Notes under the pieces: model-generated
Seen by the model: the letters and a program-made list of their open reading frames with translations, nothing else
What the model was told of the DNA's origin: nothing
Database searches by the model: none
DNA from: an uncultured Bacilli bacterium
Lineage (GTDB): Bacteria > Bacillota_I > Bacilli_A > RF39 > UBA660
NCBI GenBank assembly: GCA_947629305.1
Contig: CANRDD010000005.1
Coordinates: 1-35,210 of the forward strand
Direction: 5' to 3'
Length of the DNA: 35,210 bases
Shown here: one piece after another, positions 15,582 through 23,602 of the stretch
Layout of the letters: each line of letters opens with the position of its first letter
How positions within the stretch are numbered: position 1 is the stretch's first letter
Translations under genes and position numbers: made by a program

Positions 15582-15781
15582 TGAATAAAGAATTTGCATT
15601 AAATGATCAAGTTATAATGAAGAAACCTCATGCTTGTAAAAGTAATCTTTGGACAATAACCAGAGTTGGAGTAGATGTAAAGATTAAATGTAATAACTGT
15701 GGTCATGAAGTAATGCTTGATCGATTAGAATTTATGCGTAAAATAAAAAAGGTGATTAAAAATGAGAAAGTTGAAGATTAG
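15581..15781 (+). CDS. DUF951 family small protein
   Basis: A 66-residue protein of the DUF951 family, which in many Bacillota sits next to parB and ychF. Motifs are QVIMKKPHACKSNLWTITRVG and VKIKCNNCGHEVMLDRLEF. Cys19, Cys37 and Cys40 with nearby His residues suggest metal binding. The function of the family is not established; the small beta-rich fold hints at nucleic-acid binding. It starts on the last base of the parB stop (TAATG) and overlaps the next gene by 20 bases. Confidence 0.88.
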   Translation: MNKEFALNDQVIMKKPHACKSNLWTITRVGVDVKIKCNNCGHEVMLDRLEFMRKIKKVIKNEKVED

Positions 15782-17306
15782 AAACAGGGTTGGCCTTCAT
15801 CCAGTGATGACATTTCTTATTCTTTGTTTTGTCGTAATTATCTTAAGTGGATTCCTTCATTTATTCAATGTGCAAGCAACATTTAATGAAGTTAATTCAA
15901 TAAGTGGTAGTTATCAAGTAACAACAGAATCTATTAATTCCTTACTTAATTTAAGTGGTATTAAATATGTATTTACTAATACAGTATCTAATTTTGCTAA
16001 TTTTACCGTATTACCTCATTTAATTATTATACTTTTAGGTTTTGGGATTATGGAAAGAAGTGGTTTTTTAAAAACATTAATAACCATTCTGACTAAAAAA
16101 GCTAAAAAAACAACTGTTACTTTCTTTTTAGTATTTTGTTGTATGATATCTTCAATCATGGGTGATTTATCATATATTATCTTTATTCCCTTAAGTGCTT
16201 TATTATTTTTATATGGAAAAAGAAATCCAATGATAGGTATTATTGCTTCTTTCGCTGCTTTAACTTGTGGATCTGGTTTAAGTATTCTTTTAACTAGTGT
16301 TGATTCTAGTTTACTTACAACAACACTCACTTATGCTAGATTAGTCCAACCTAATATAGTTATAACACCAGGTAGTTTTTTCTTTATAATGTTAGTTGCT
16401 GTTTTAACATTATCTGTTATAATTACAAATATTACGGAAAATATTATTGCGAAGAATGTTCCTAAATATGAATTTAATGAGAATAAAGATATTGATGATG
16501 ATTTAGTATTTACTAAAAATAAAAAAAGAGGTTTATTAATTGCTTTTATAGGTGGTTTAATATATTTATTAATATTTATATATAATATTATACCTGGTTT
16601 ACCTTTTTCAGGTAATTTATTAGATTATAGTCAAAATTTATATATAGATAAATTATTTAGTTATAATTCTTTCTTTAGTAATGGTTTTGTTTTTATCGTA
16701 ACTATATTCTTTGTTATATTGGGTCTTGGTTATGGTATTGGAGCTAAAACTATTAAAAATAATAAAGAATTTGTTGATGCTTTAGGATCTTCTTTAAATG
16801 GAATAGGAAAAATATTATTAATGATATTTGCATCAGCAACATTTATTAGTATTGTTAAACAAACTAATTTAGGTAATGTTGTCGGTGGTTTTTTAGTTAA
16901 TATTGTAAATAATTCCCAATTTACTGGTTTACCTTTAATATTATTATTCTTTATAGCATCAATGATTACAACATTATTTTTACCAACACCTATAAATAAA
17001 TGGTTAATATTAGCATCTTGTTTACCTACTTTAATTGAAGCAGGCATATCACCTGAATTTGGGCAAGTAATCTTTCGTTTTGGGGAATCAGTTACATTAG
17101 GTTTAACTCCTTTATTTTCTTATTTTATTGTATATTTAGCTTATTTAGAAAAATATAGTCAAAATGATAAACAATTTAAATTATCAAAAGCTATTAAATA
17201 TCAAGTACCTTATTCTTTTATCTCTCTAATAGTATTTGTAATTATGATTCTTTTATGGTATATTCTAAATATACCTTTAGGTCTAGGTTCGGCCGTAGGA
17301 ATATAG
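15762..17306 (+). CDS. AbgT family transporter (p-aminobenzoyl-glutamate/MtrF type)
   Basis: A 514-residue polytopic membrane protein with about 12 hydrophobic segments. AbgT-family traits are the N-terminal NRVGLHPVMTFLILCF, the large extracytoplasmic loop near residues 40-75, IILLGFGIMERSGFL, the helix-break region SSIMGDLSYIIFIPLSALLF, and in the second half IASMITTLFLPTPINKW and FGESVTLGLTPLFSYF. Known members import p-aminobenzoyl-glutamate (E. coli AbgT) or export sulfonamides (MtrF/YdaH); the substrate here cannot be told. GGTGAT at 15751-15756 precedes the ATG. It is wedged between DUF951 and ychF inside the par operon by 20-base and 12-base junctions, which is an unusual place for a transporter. 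Confidence 0.85.
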   Translation: MRKLKIRNRVGLHPVMTFLILCFVVIILSGFLHLFNVQATFNEVNSISGSYQVTTESINSLLNLSGIKYVFTNTVSNFANFTVLPHLIIILLGFGIMERSGFLKTLITILTKKAKKTTVTFFLVFCCMISSIMGDLSYIIFIPLSALLFLYGKRNPMIGIIASFAALTCGSGLSILLTSVDSSLLTTTLTYARLVQPNIVITPGSFFFIMLVAVLTLSVIITNITENIIAKNVPKYEFNENKDIDDDLVFTKNKKRGLLIAFIGGLIYLLIFIYNIIPGLPFSGNLLDYSQNLYIDKLFSYNSFFSNGFVFIVTIFFVILGLGYGIGAKTIKNNKEFVDALGSSLNGIGKILLMIFASATFISIVKQTNLGNVVGGFLVNIVNNSQFTGLPLILLFFIASMITTLFLPTPINKWLILASCLPTLIEAGISPEFGQVIFRFGESVTLGLTPLFSYFIVYLAYLEKYSQNDKQFKLSKAIKYQVPYSFISLIVFVIMILLWYILNIPLGLGSAVGI

Positions 17307-17317
17307 GGAGTGATAAT

Positions 17318-18415
17318 ATGGGACTTAAAGCAGGAATTGTTGGTTTACCAAATGTTGGTAAATCAACCTTATTTAATGCAATTACAAAACAAAACATCTT
17401 AGCGGCTAATTATCCATTTGCCACGATAGAACCAAATGTCGGGGTTGTTATTGTTCCTGACAAAAGAATTGATTTTTTAAAAAATTTATATAATCCACCT
17501 AGTGTTGTACCAACAACTTTTGAATTTACAGATATTGCTGGGTTAGTTGAAGGAGCATCATCTGGGGAAGGACTTGGAAATAAGTTTTTAGCTCACATTC
17601 GAGAAGTTGATGCGATTCTTGAAGTTGTCAGGTGTTTTGATGATCCAAATATAACGCATGTAGCTGGAAAAACTAATCCCAAAAGAGATGCCGACATTAT
17701 TAATGTTGAACTTATTCTAGCTGATTTAGAAATAATAACCAATAGAATTGGTAAAATAGAAAAGAAGGCAGAAACAACTAAAGATAAAGAAGCTTTAGCT
17801 GAACTAGCTTTATTAAAGAAATGTCAAGATTCTTTAGAAAAAAATATACCTTTAAGAAAGTTAGAATTAAATAAAGATGAATTAATTATGATTAAAAATT
17901 TTAATTTTTTAACTTTAAAACCAATTATATATATAGCTAATGTTAGTGAAAATGATTTAGGAACAAATTGTCAATTTGTTCAAGAATTAAAAGAATATGC
18001 AAGTAGCGAAAAAGCTAAAGTAATTGAAATGAGTGCAAAATTAGAAGCAGAACTTGCTTCGTTAGATGAGGAAAGTAAAAAAGAATTATTAGCAACCTTT
18101 GGGATTAAAGAAAGTGGTTTAGATCAGCTTATCTTAGCATCCTATGATCTTCTTGGTTTAGCAACCTTTTTTACTGTTGGATCTGATGAAGTAAGAGCAT
18201 GGACTTTTAAAAAAGGAATGAAAGCTCCTGACTGTGCAGGTATAATTCATAATGATTTTAAAAGAGGTTTTATTAAAGCCGAAGTTATGAGTTATAGTGA
18301 TTTAGAAGAATTAAAAGATGATAAAAAAGTTAAAGAAAAAGGAAAATTAAGAATTGAAGGTAAAGATTATATCATGCAAGATGGTGATATATGTTATTTT
18401 CGTTTTAATGTTTAA
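17318..18415 (+). CDS. ychF: Redox-regulated ATPase YchF/EngD
   Basis: A 365-residue Obg-related protein, which in this family prefers ATP to GTP and binds ribosomes. The P-loop is GLPNVGKS at 9-16, G3 is DIAGLVEGAS, and the G4 position reads NVSEND instead of NKxD, the hallmark of ATP-preferring YchF. The coiled-coil insertion lies near 120-200, and the C-terminal TGS domain has ARLGL-like AWTFKKGMKAPDCAGIIHNDFKRGFIKAE (in two parts). The ATG at 17318 follows GGGAGTGAT; an ATG at 17255 in frame lies within abgT and is a chance start. In Bacillus subtilis this gene is followed by rpsF-ssb-rpsR; here they are about 14 kb away. Confidence 0.96.
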   Translation: MGLKAGIVGLPNVGKSTLFNAITKQNILAANYPFATIEPNVGVVIVPDKRIDFLKNLYNPPSVVPTTFEFTDIAGLVEGASSGEGLGNKFLAHIREVDAILEVVRCFDDPNITHVAGKTNPKRDADIINVELILADLEIITNRIGKIEKKAETTKDKEALAELALLKKCQDSLEKNIPLRKLELNKDELIMIKNFNFLTLKPIIYIANVSENDLGTNCQFVQELKEYASSEKAKVIEMSAKLEAELASLDEESKKELLATFGIKESGLDQLILASYDLLGLATFFTVGSDEVRAWTFKKGMKAPDCAGIIHNDFKRGFIKAEVMSYSDLEELKDDKKVKEKGKLRIEGKDYIMQDGDICYFRFNV

Positions 18416-18434
18416 AGAAAGGAAATAGATAAAA

Positions 18435-19079
18435 ATGAATAATAAATTATTTAGTAAAATCTTTATGTGGATGGCAATAGGTTTACTTGTTACTTTTGCT
18501 ACTGGTTTATTTATTGCTAATAATCCAAATATGTTAGCAAATGTTTTTCAAGGAGTAGGTTATATTGTCTTTGTTATTGTAGAATTAGCTTTAGTTATTT
18601 TCTTAGCATCTCGCATTTTCAAAATGCAACCAACAACAGCCAAGATATCTTTCTTATTATATTCTTTTGTCAGTGGTATTACCTTTTCTTCTATCTTTGT
18701 TTATTATGACTTAAGTTCTATAATATATGTCTTTTTATTCGCTGCTATTTTATTTTCCGTTTTAGCCTTTGTTGGTTATACAACTAGATATGATTTATCT
18801 AAATTAGGTAATATTTGTTTAATAGGTTTAATAGTATGTATTATTTTATCTTTAATTAATATTTTTATAGGTAATAATACTTTTAATTTAATTTTAACTA
18901 TTATATCAATTATAATCTTTTTAGGTTTAACAGCTTATGATATGAAAAAAATTAAAAATTTAGATAATCTTGGCTTACCAATAGATAATTTAGCTATCTA
19001 TGGAGCTTTAGAATTATATTTAGATTTTATTAATATATTTCTTGATCTATTACAATTATTTGGGAAAAATGATAATTAA
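18435..19079 (+). CDS. Bax inhibitor-1 (BI-1/YbhL) family membrane protein
   Basis: A 214-residue, very hydrophobic protein with about seven transmembrane segments. BI-1/YccA traits are the short charged N terminus followed by MWMAIGLLVTFATGLF, the pair SFLLYSFVSGITFSSIFVYYD, and GLTAYDMKKIKN followed by YGALELYLDFINIFLDLLQLFG in two parts, the C-terminal signature with conserved acidic residues. Bacterial homologues such as BsYetJ are pH-gated calcium leak channels; the same is possible here. It starts 20 bases after ychF with AAAGGAAA as Shine-Dalgarno and is followed 9 bases later by the RDD gene. Confidence 0.9.
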   Translation: MNNKLFSKIFMWMAIGLLVTFATGLFIANNPNMLANVFQGVGYIVFVIVELALVIFLASRIFKMQPTTAKISFLLYSFVSGITFSSIFVYYDLSSIIYVFLFAAILFSVLAFVGYTTRYDLSKLGNICLIGLIVCIILSLINIFIGNNTFNLILTIISIIIFLGLTAYDMKKIKNLDNLGLPIDNLAIYGALELYLDFINIFLDLLQLFGKNDN

Positions 19080-19087
19080 GGTGTAAT

Positions 19088-19690
19088 ATGGATATTAGTT
19101 TAAAAAGAATATTAGCATATGTAATAGATACGATATTTATTGTTTTAATAACAACATTAATAAATAATATAACGTTTATTAATCCTAAATTAAATGATTA
19201 TAATAAACATTATGATGAATATATTAAAATACAAGAAGATTATAAAAATAAAGAAATAGATAAAGATAAATATGATATAGAAATAAAAGAATATAATTAT
19301 ATATTAACAAAAGAAGGTTTAATATCTAGTATTATAACTATTAGTTCTTTAATTATTTATTTTGGTATATTACCTTATTTTTTAAAAGGACAAACATTAG
19401 GTAAAAAAGCCTTACATATTAAAATAGTAAGTAATAAAGATAAACAATTAAATATAGGAAATTATTTACTTAGAATGGTAATATTAAATAATATTATATT
19501 TAGAATATTAAATGTAAGTGGAGTATATTTCTTAAATAAAAATAGTTTTTATATTTATTCTAGTGTTATTAGTTATATTGAAAGTTTAATAGAAACAATT
19601 ATTATCTTTATGGTTATTTTAAGAAAAGATAATCGTGGTTTACATGATATGATAAGTGGTACTAAAGTTATTGAAGAAAGTAAAGAATAA
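19088..19690 (+). CDS. RDD family membrane protein
   Basis: A 200-residue protein with the RDD layout: LKRILAYVIDTIFIVLITTL (first segment, carrying the R and D positions), a long charged loop at about 33-73, a second segment at about 77-97 with GQTLGKKALHIKIVS after it, and the C-terminal DNRGLHDMISGTKVI. RDD proteins have no settled function; some are ion antiporters. Base composition is even more AT-rich than its neighbours, with many Ile, Asn and Lys codons. It is probably co-transcribed with the BI-1 gene. A hairpin begins within its stop codon. Confidence 0.85.
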   Translation: MDISLKRILAYVIDTIFIVLITTLINNITFINPKLNDYNKHYDEYIKIQEDYKNKEIDKDKYDIEIKEYNYILTKEGLISSIITISSLIIYFGILPYFLKGQTLGKKALHIKIVSNKDKQLNIGNYLLRMVILNNIIFRILNVSGVYFLNKNSFYIYSSVISYIESLIETIIIFMVILRKDNRGLHDMISGTKVIEESKE

Positions 19691-19707
19691 AGATCAAGAT
19701 CTTTATT
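19686..19707. terminator. Perfect inverted repeat after the RDD gene, possible terminator
   Basis: AATAAAGATC at 19686-19695 and GATCTTTATT at 19698-19707 form a 10-bp perfect stem with only AA between them. No run of T follows directly (CTACTTGAATT...), so it is not a classical terminator. Its position between the RDD stop and a new promoter favours a termination or RNA 3'-end protection role. Confidence 0.45.
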
Positions 19708-19711
19708 CTAC

Positions 19712-19740
19712 TTGAATTACTTTTATTTAAATGCTATAAT
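19712..19740 (+). promoter_or_regulatory. Strong promoter (extended -10) of the secreted Cys protein
   Basis: TTGAAT at 19712-19717, a 17-base spacer, and TATAAT at 19735-19740 with TGC directly before it (extended -10). The start point would fall near 19747. Confidence 0.85.
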
Positions 19741-19769
19741 TTTTTTAACATAGAAGAAGGGTAATGATT

Positions 19770-20480
19770 ATGAAAAAATTAAGTATTATAATAATATCTT
19801 TTCTATTAATATTTATAACTATTATTTCTATTTATAATCAAAATAAAGATATATTTATTGGTAAAAAAGAAGAAATAAAAGAAGTAAATAATAATTCAAT
19901 AGCTATAATGCTTCAAGAAGAAGATGGATCATATGTTAAATCAAGTACAAATGCTTGGCCTACGGGAAATTATGTATTTAATCAAAATAAATCTAAATGC
20001 GAAAATGGCAGTAAGCTTACTTGGAATAATAATGGTCTAATTTTAAGAACAAAGAAAAATGAAAGATGTTATGTTTATTTTGATAAAATGTCAAATGAAC
20101 CTTTAAATATTGATTCTGTTGATGTCGATTCTAAAAGTACAAATAATACTGTAATTCTTACTGTTAATGCAACTGGAGGAACTGGAAAAATTAATTATTC
20201 AGTTGAAAATACTTGTACTAAATGTGATGAACCTGTAGAAAATTGTGGATTAAATTCAACTAAGGGAGGCATTTCAATTAATAATAATATTATCACTATT
20301 AATAATTTAAATCGTTGTTATGACCATAATTTTACTGTCCAAGTTCAAGATGAAAGTGGCACTATAGTTACTTCTCAAGTATCAGATATTAGTCTATCTG
20401 GAAATGAAAATTGTGACGTATGTACAGGTAATCCTGGAGGAATTCTACCATCTGTTCCAGTTAAGCCAGGTAAAACTTAG
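19770..20480 (+). CDS. Secreted or N-terminally anchored Cys-containing protein, unknown function
   Basis: A 236-residue protein. A hydrophobic segment at about 4-22 without a clear cleavage site acts as signal or anchor. Residues about 55-108 hold a two-cysteine module of the form NYVFNQNKSKCENGSKLTWN and RTKKNERCYVYFDK, a motif I associate with surface proteins of uncultured gut Bacilli. The rest looks like an Ig-like beta domain (ILTVNATGGTGKINYSVENT) with paired cysteines: CTKC, C and C near the end. The tail GGILPSVPVKPGKT has no sortase anchor. The ATG at 19770 is better spaced from GAAGAAGGG than the one at 19764. It has its own promoter and terminator, so it is a single-gene unit. Confidence 0.65.
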   Translation: MKKLSIIIISFLLIFITIISIYNQNKDIFIGKKEEIKEVNNNSIAIMLQEEDGSYVKSSTNAWPTGNYVFNQNKSKCENGSKLTWNNNGLILRTKKNERCYVYFDKMSNEPLNIDSVDVDSKSTNNTVILTVNATGGTGKINYSVENTCTKCDEPVENCGLNSTKGGISINNNIITINNLNRCYDHNFTVQVQDESGTIVTSQVSDISLSGNENCDVCTGNPGGILPSVPVKPGKT

Positions 20481-20546
20481 AGAAATAAAAATTATTAGAG
20501 AATTTAATTTTTAAATATTTGAATAAAATAAAAATAAATATTTATT

Positions 20547-20576
20547 ACAGACAAAGTTTTTTTGCCTGTTTTTTTC
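20547..20576 (+). terminator. Rho-independent terminator of the secreted Cys protein gene
   Basis: ACAGACAAA at 20547-20555 pairs with TTTGCCTGT at 20561-20569 (one A-C mismatch), with a GTTTT loop and a run of seven T after it. Confidence 0.8.
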
Positions 20577-20587
20577 TAAAAGTTTTA

Positions 20588-20616
20588 TTGTTAAAATTTT
20601 AGATTTGTGATATCCT
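20588..20616 (+). promoter_or_regulatory. Promoter of the MFS gene, very close to its start codon
   Basis: TTGTTA at 20588-20593, 17-base spacer, and TATCCT at 20611-20616 preceded by TGA (extended -10). The predicted start point, about seven bases after the -10, is 20623-20625, essentially the ATG at 20625. Confidence 0.7.
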
Positions 20617-20624
20617 AAATATAG

Positions 20625-21704
20625 ATGATAGGTATGAAAAGGGTAATAAATGTTTTTAAAGAAAATAATATAGAAGCTGCTTATTTATATTTTTATGTTC
20701 ATTTTATAACTGAAGTTATTTGTTTTTATGTTTTAGCAAATTTAACACATAATAGTTTAATTCTTTGGCTTGTTCCTTTGATATATGATTCTTTTGCTTT
20801 TGTTCCCCAAGGAATAATTGGCTATTTAACAGATAAATATCCTAAAATTAATATAGGAATAATTGGTGTATTATTATTAACTTTAGGTTTTATTCTCTTT
20901 TTTGTTAATTTAAGTTTTAATCCTTATTTAAGTATTATTATATTATGTCTTGGTAACGCCTGTATCCATGTCTCAGGAGCTTCTGTTACCTTAAGATGTA
21001 GTGAAGGAAAAATGGCACATAGTGCCATCTTTGTCAGCGGGGGTTCCTTTGGTGTTATCACAGGTAAATTATTAGCTTCTAACTTTTTTCCTAAAAGTAT
21101 TTTAGCTCTTATTTCTTTATCAATGATTCCTTTTATTTTATTAGCATCATTCTCTGTTAATGAATCATCTAATTGTTCTAATTATAATTATCATAATAAA
21201 AATTTTAATCCTTTTTGGTTAATCATTTTAGTTGTTTTAGTGGTTATTATTCGTGGTTTCATGGGCTATGGTATTCCTACTTCTTGGAATAAAGCTGTTT
21301 GGCAAAATATCTTATTTTATACAAGCATGGGTATAGGTAAAGCCCTAGGAGGTATTCTTCTTGATGCTTATGATATTAAAACTGTTAGTTACTTAAGTTT
21401 ACTTGCTTCCTTACCTTTTCTTTTATTTGGTGATCAAATAATGCTTATATCTTTAATCGGAATTATGTTTTTTAGTATGACCATGGCTATTACTTTAGCT
21501 TTATTGGTTTCTGTTTTAAAGAAAACGCCATGTTTAGCTTTTGGTTTAACAACAATTGGTTTATTTTTAGGAACAGTTCCTATATTTTTTATTAAATTTA
21601 CGAATCTTTATTTAAATGCTTTTATTATAATAATATTAACTATTGTTTGTTTTATTATTTTAAATAAAGTAATAAGAAAGGAAAAAGATGAAAGAGTATT
21701 TTAA
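20625..21704 (+). CDS. Major facilitator superfamily transporter
   Basis: A 359-residue membrane protein with about 11-12 hydrophobic segments. The loop after TM2 reads GYLTDKYPKINIG, a form of the MFS motif A (GxLaDrxGrk). A long hydrophilic loop with SNCSNYNYHNKN near residue 185-195 separates the two halves. The substrate is not evident. The start is uncertain: ATG 20625 has no Shine-Dalgarno and coincides with the predicted transcription start, so the mRNA may be leaderless; ATG 20634 has AGG only one base away. The 3' end overlaps a 50-aa membrane peptide by 17 bases, which starts an operon-like run to 23553. Confidence 0.85.
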   Translation: MIGMKRVINVFKENNIEAAYLYFYVHFITEVICFYVLANLTHNSLILWLVPLIYDSFAFVPQGIIGYLTDKYPKINIGIIGVLLLTLGFILFFVNLSFNPYLSIIILCLGNACIHVSGASVTLRCSEGKMAHSAIFVSGGSFGVITGKLLASNFFPKSILALISLSMIPFILLASFSVNESSNCSNYNYHNKNFNPFWLIILVVLVVIIRGFMGYGIPTSWNKAVWQNILFYTSMGIGKALGGILLDAYDIKTVSYLSLLASLPFLLFGDQIMLISLIGIMFFSMTMAITLALLVSVLKKTPCLAFGLTTIGLFLGTVPIFFIKFTNLYLNAFIIIILTIVCFIILNKVIRKEKDERVF

Positions 21705-21840
21705 AATAATTTATAATCCTTTAATGTTAGGAATAGGATTTTGGTTAACAATTATAATAACAATAATAATTATTATAATAACATTAATATTAGTAAAAAA
21801 AGAATTAAAAGGAGAAAATCATGAAAAAAATAATATTTAG
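21688..21840 (+). CDS. 50-residue single-pass membrane peptide
   Basis: A small ORF starting MKEYFKIIYNPLMLGIGFWL, followed by an almost pure Ile/Thr/Leu segment (about residues 15-35) and the charged tail VKKELKGENHEKN. AAGGAAAA lies right before its ATG. It overlaps the MFS gene by 17 bases and the SH3-type gene by 20 bases, and it fills exactly the gap between them, which argues that it is translated. A single transmembrane helix with a positively charged end suggests a small subunit or regulator of a membrane partner. I do not recognise a family. Confidence 0.6.
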   Translation: MKEYFKIIYNPLMLGIGFWLTIIITIIIIIITLILVKKELKGENHEKNNI

Positions 21841-23203
21841 TTTAATTTGTTTATTTATACCATTTATTGTTTATGCTGACATGGGATCCCCGATGATCAC
21901 AAATTATGATGTTCGGGTTACAAATCCTTTAGGTCTAAAAGCTATAAATACTGATGGAGGTAATATAATAAATATTCCTTATGATACTACTTTAACTATT
22001 GTATATGAATTTTATGAAAATAAAACTTTAAAAGGAGAAGCAATATATAATGAAGATTATTATATTATTGAATTAGATAATACCGAGATATTAAAAAAAG
22101 AAATTAATTTAGAAGACTTTAAACAAGAAGAAAAAATTACTTCTTTAGTCATTGGGAATGGTGCTGATTTATATCAAGGACCATCTAAACTCTATGGCAA
22201 AATAAATGGTGCACATATCCCTGCTGGAACAATTATTAGTTATGAATATTATGATGAAGTTTGGGCTTATGTTACTTATAATGATTTTAAAGGATGGGTT
22301 TATTCTTATTATTTTGATGATTATTTTAATATATATGAAGATGAAATTCCCAAAACTTTAGCTGAAGCAGATCATGGTACTTTTTATACAATTAAAGATA
22401 TTCAAATATATGATGATCCTATTTTTAAAAATAAAACTTTTACTATACCTAAAGGAGAAGAAGTAGAATATTATTATATGTATAATCATGAAAGTATTTA
22501 TATTAATTATAATAATAAAACTGGTTGGTATTTTTTAGAAGATTTACTTGCAAGTAAATCTTCTGGAGAAATTATTACTTTAGAACCTTTAAGTATATAT
22601 GAAGAACCTAATAATAATAGTAATATATTAAAAAATATTCCTATAGAAACAGAAGTTTTTTATGATATCGCAGCATATCCTTTATACTTTTATGGAGATA
22701 ATGAAATAATACCTTGGTATTATGTTGATTATGAAGGAATAAAGGGATGGATATCAAGTACTTATTCAGAATATGGTATAGTTGATGCCCATTATTACGA
22801 AGGAAATGTTTTAGAAGAAGGAGATATATATAATAGTATAAATGGAGAAGTAATAGGTAATTTAAAAGAAAATGATATTGTAAATGTCAAATATGAATTT
22901 AATAATAATTATTATATTTATACTGATGAAATAAATGGTTGGTATAAAGGAAAAATAAAGTATATTAAAGATATAGATAAAAGTGATATTAAACCTAATA
23001 AACCAAGTATAGTTAAACCAATAAATCCTCCTCAAGAAGAAGAGAAAAAAGAACCAATTAAAGAAGAAGAAATAAAAGAAGAAAAAATAAATAGATCAAT
23101 TAAAGATTATGCTCTTATGGCTATTATTTCCTCTTTAGTTTTAGCCTTAGTAATATTTGTTATTATTAAATTAGTTAATAAAAGAAAAGAAGAATTAAAA
23201 TGA
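21821..23203 (+). CDS. Surface protein with repeated SH3b-like modules and C-terminal membrane anchor
   Basis: A 460-residue type I membrane protein. Signal peptide MKKIIFSLICLFIPFIVYA, probably cut before DMGSP. Then a beta-rich domain at about 25-100, and three or four SH3b-like modules: GNGADLYQGPSKLYG ... FKGWVYSYYF (about 110-165), IQIYDDPIFKNKTF ... KTGWYFLEDLL (about 185-240), LSIYEEPNNNSNIL ... IKGWISSTYSE (about 250-315), and a shorter one ending EINGWYKGKI. A Pro/Glu/Lys linker (about 380-425) leads to a transmembrane helix near 430-452 and a basic tail NKRKEELK. Such modules usually bind wall peptides, so a wall-facing role is likely. GGAG lies 8 bases before the ATG. It shares ATGA with the next gene. 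Confidence 0.75.
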   Translation: MKKIIFSLICLFIPFIVYADMGSPMITNYDVRVTNPLGLKAINTDGGNIINIPYDTTLTIVYEFYENKTLKGEAIYNEDYYIIELDNTEILKKEINLEDFKQEEKITSLVIGNGADLYQGPSKLYGKINGAHIPAGTIISYEYYDEVWAYVTYNDFKGWVYSYYFDDYFNIYEDEIPKTLAEADHGTFYTIKDIQIYDDPIFKNKTFTIPKGEEVEYYYMYNHESIYINYNNKTGWYFLEDLLASKSSGEIITLEPLSIYEEPNNNSNILKNIPIETEVFYDIAAYPLYFYGDNEIIPWYYVDYEGIKGWISSTYSEYGIVDAHYYEGNVLEEGDIYNSINGEVIGNLKENDIVNVKYEFNNNYYIYTDEINGWYKGKIKYIKDIDKSDIKPNKPSIVKPINPPQEEEKKEPIKEEEIKEEKINRSIKDYALMAIISSLVLALVIFVIIKLVNKRKEELK

Positions 23204-23553
23204 TTATATTAAAATTTATGCTAAGAAGTTTAATTATTACTTGTCTTCTTGAATTAATTGGAGCATATTTTTTAAAAATAACTAATAAAAAAAATATTAT
23301 TAATATTATATTAGTTAATATATTAACTAATCCTTTTGTTGTTAGTTTATCTTTTTATATTAATATTGTCTATGGTTTAAAATCTCGGATTATATGTTTA
23401 TTTCTTTTAGAAATATTAGTTATATTAATAGAAGGTATTATATATCATAAATATTTAACTAATATTAAAATAAATCCTTATATAATATCTCTTATATTAA
23501 ATTTATTATCTTATTTAATCGGAGAAATATTAAATTATATTAATCTATTTTAA
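23200..23553 (+). CDS. Small polytopic membrane protein, unknown function
   Basis: A 117-residue protein with about four hydrophobic segments, charged residues only in short loops, and Ile/Leu/Asn-rich composition. Its ATG overlaps the stop of the SH3-type gene (ATGA), so the two are translationally coupled and probably work together at the membrane. I do not recognise a named family. The next gene has its own promoter. Confidence 0.6.
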   Translation: MIILKFMLRSLIITCLLELIGAYFLKITNKKNIINIILVNILTNPFVVSLSFYINIVYGLKSRIICLFLLEILVILIEGIIYHKYLTNIKINPYIISLILNLLSYLIGEILNYINLF

Positions 23554-23554
23554 C

Positions 23555-23583
23555 TTGATTTTCACCACAAAATACCATATAAT
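23555..23583 (+). promoter_or_regulatory. Promoter of the AbiE toxin-antitoxin operon
   Basis: TTGATT at 23555-23560, a 17-base spacer and TATAAT at 23578-23583. The predicted start is near 23590, leaving about 13 bases of leader with GAGGTG as Shine-Dalgarno. The -10 box is in the middle of a nested palindrome (separate entry). Confidence 0.85.
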
Positions 23584-23602
23584 GGTATTATGAGGTGAAA
23601 AT
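23558..23602. promoter_or_regulatory. Nested palindromic operator of the AbiE operon
   Basis: Two inverted repeats share one centre at base 23580. The inner is AATACCAT (23571-23578) / ATGGTATT (23582-23589) and the outer is ATTTTCACC (23558-23566) / GGTGAAAAT (23594-23602). The array spans the spacer, the -10 box and the Shine-Dalgarno. AbiEi antitoxins of other bacteria repress their operons by binding inverted repeats in the promoter, so this is the expected AbiEi operator. Because transcription starts inside it, the left arms are not in the mRNA and the site must act as DNA. Confidence 0.8.

Noticed and set aside
17255-17317. Longer ychF starting at ATG 17255
   Set aside because: The extra 21 residues overlap abgT and precede the conserved MGLKAGIVGLPNVGKS start, which has its own Shine-Dalgarno.
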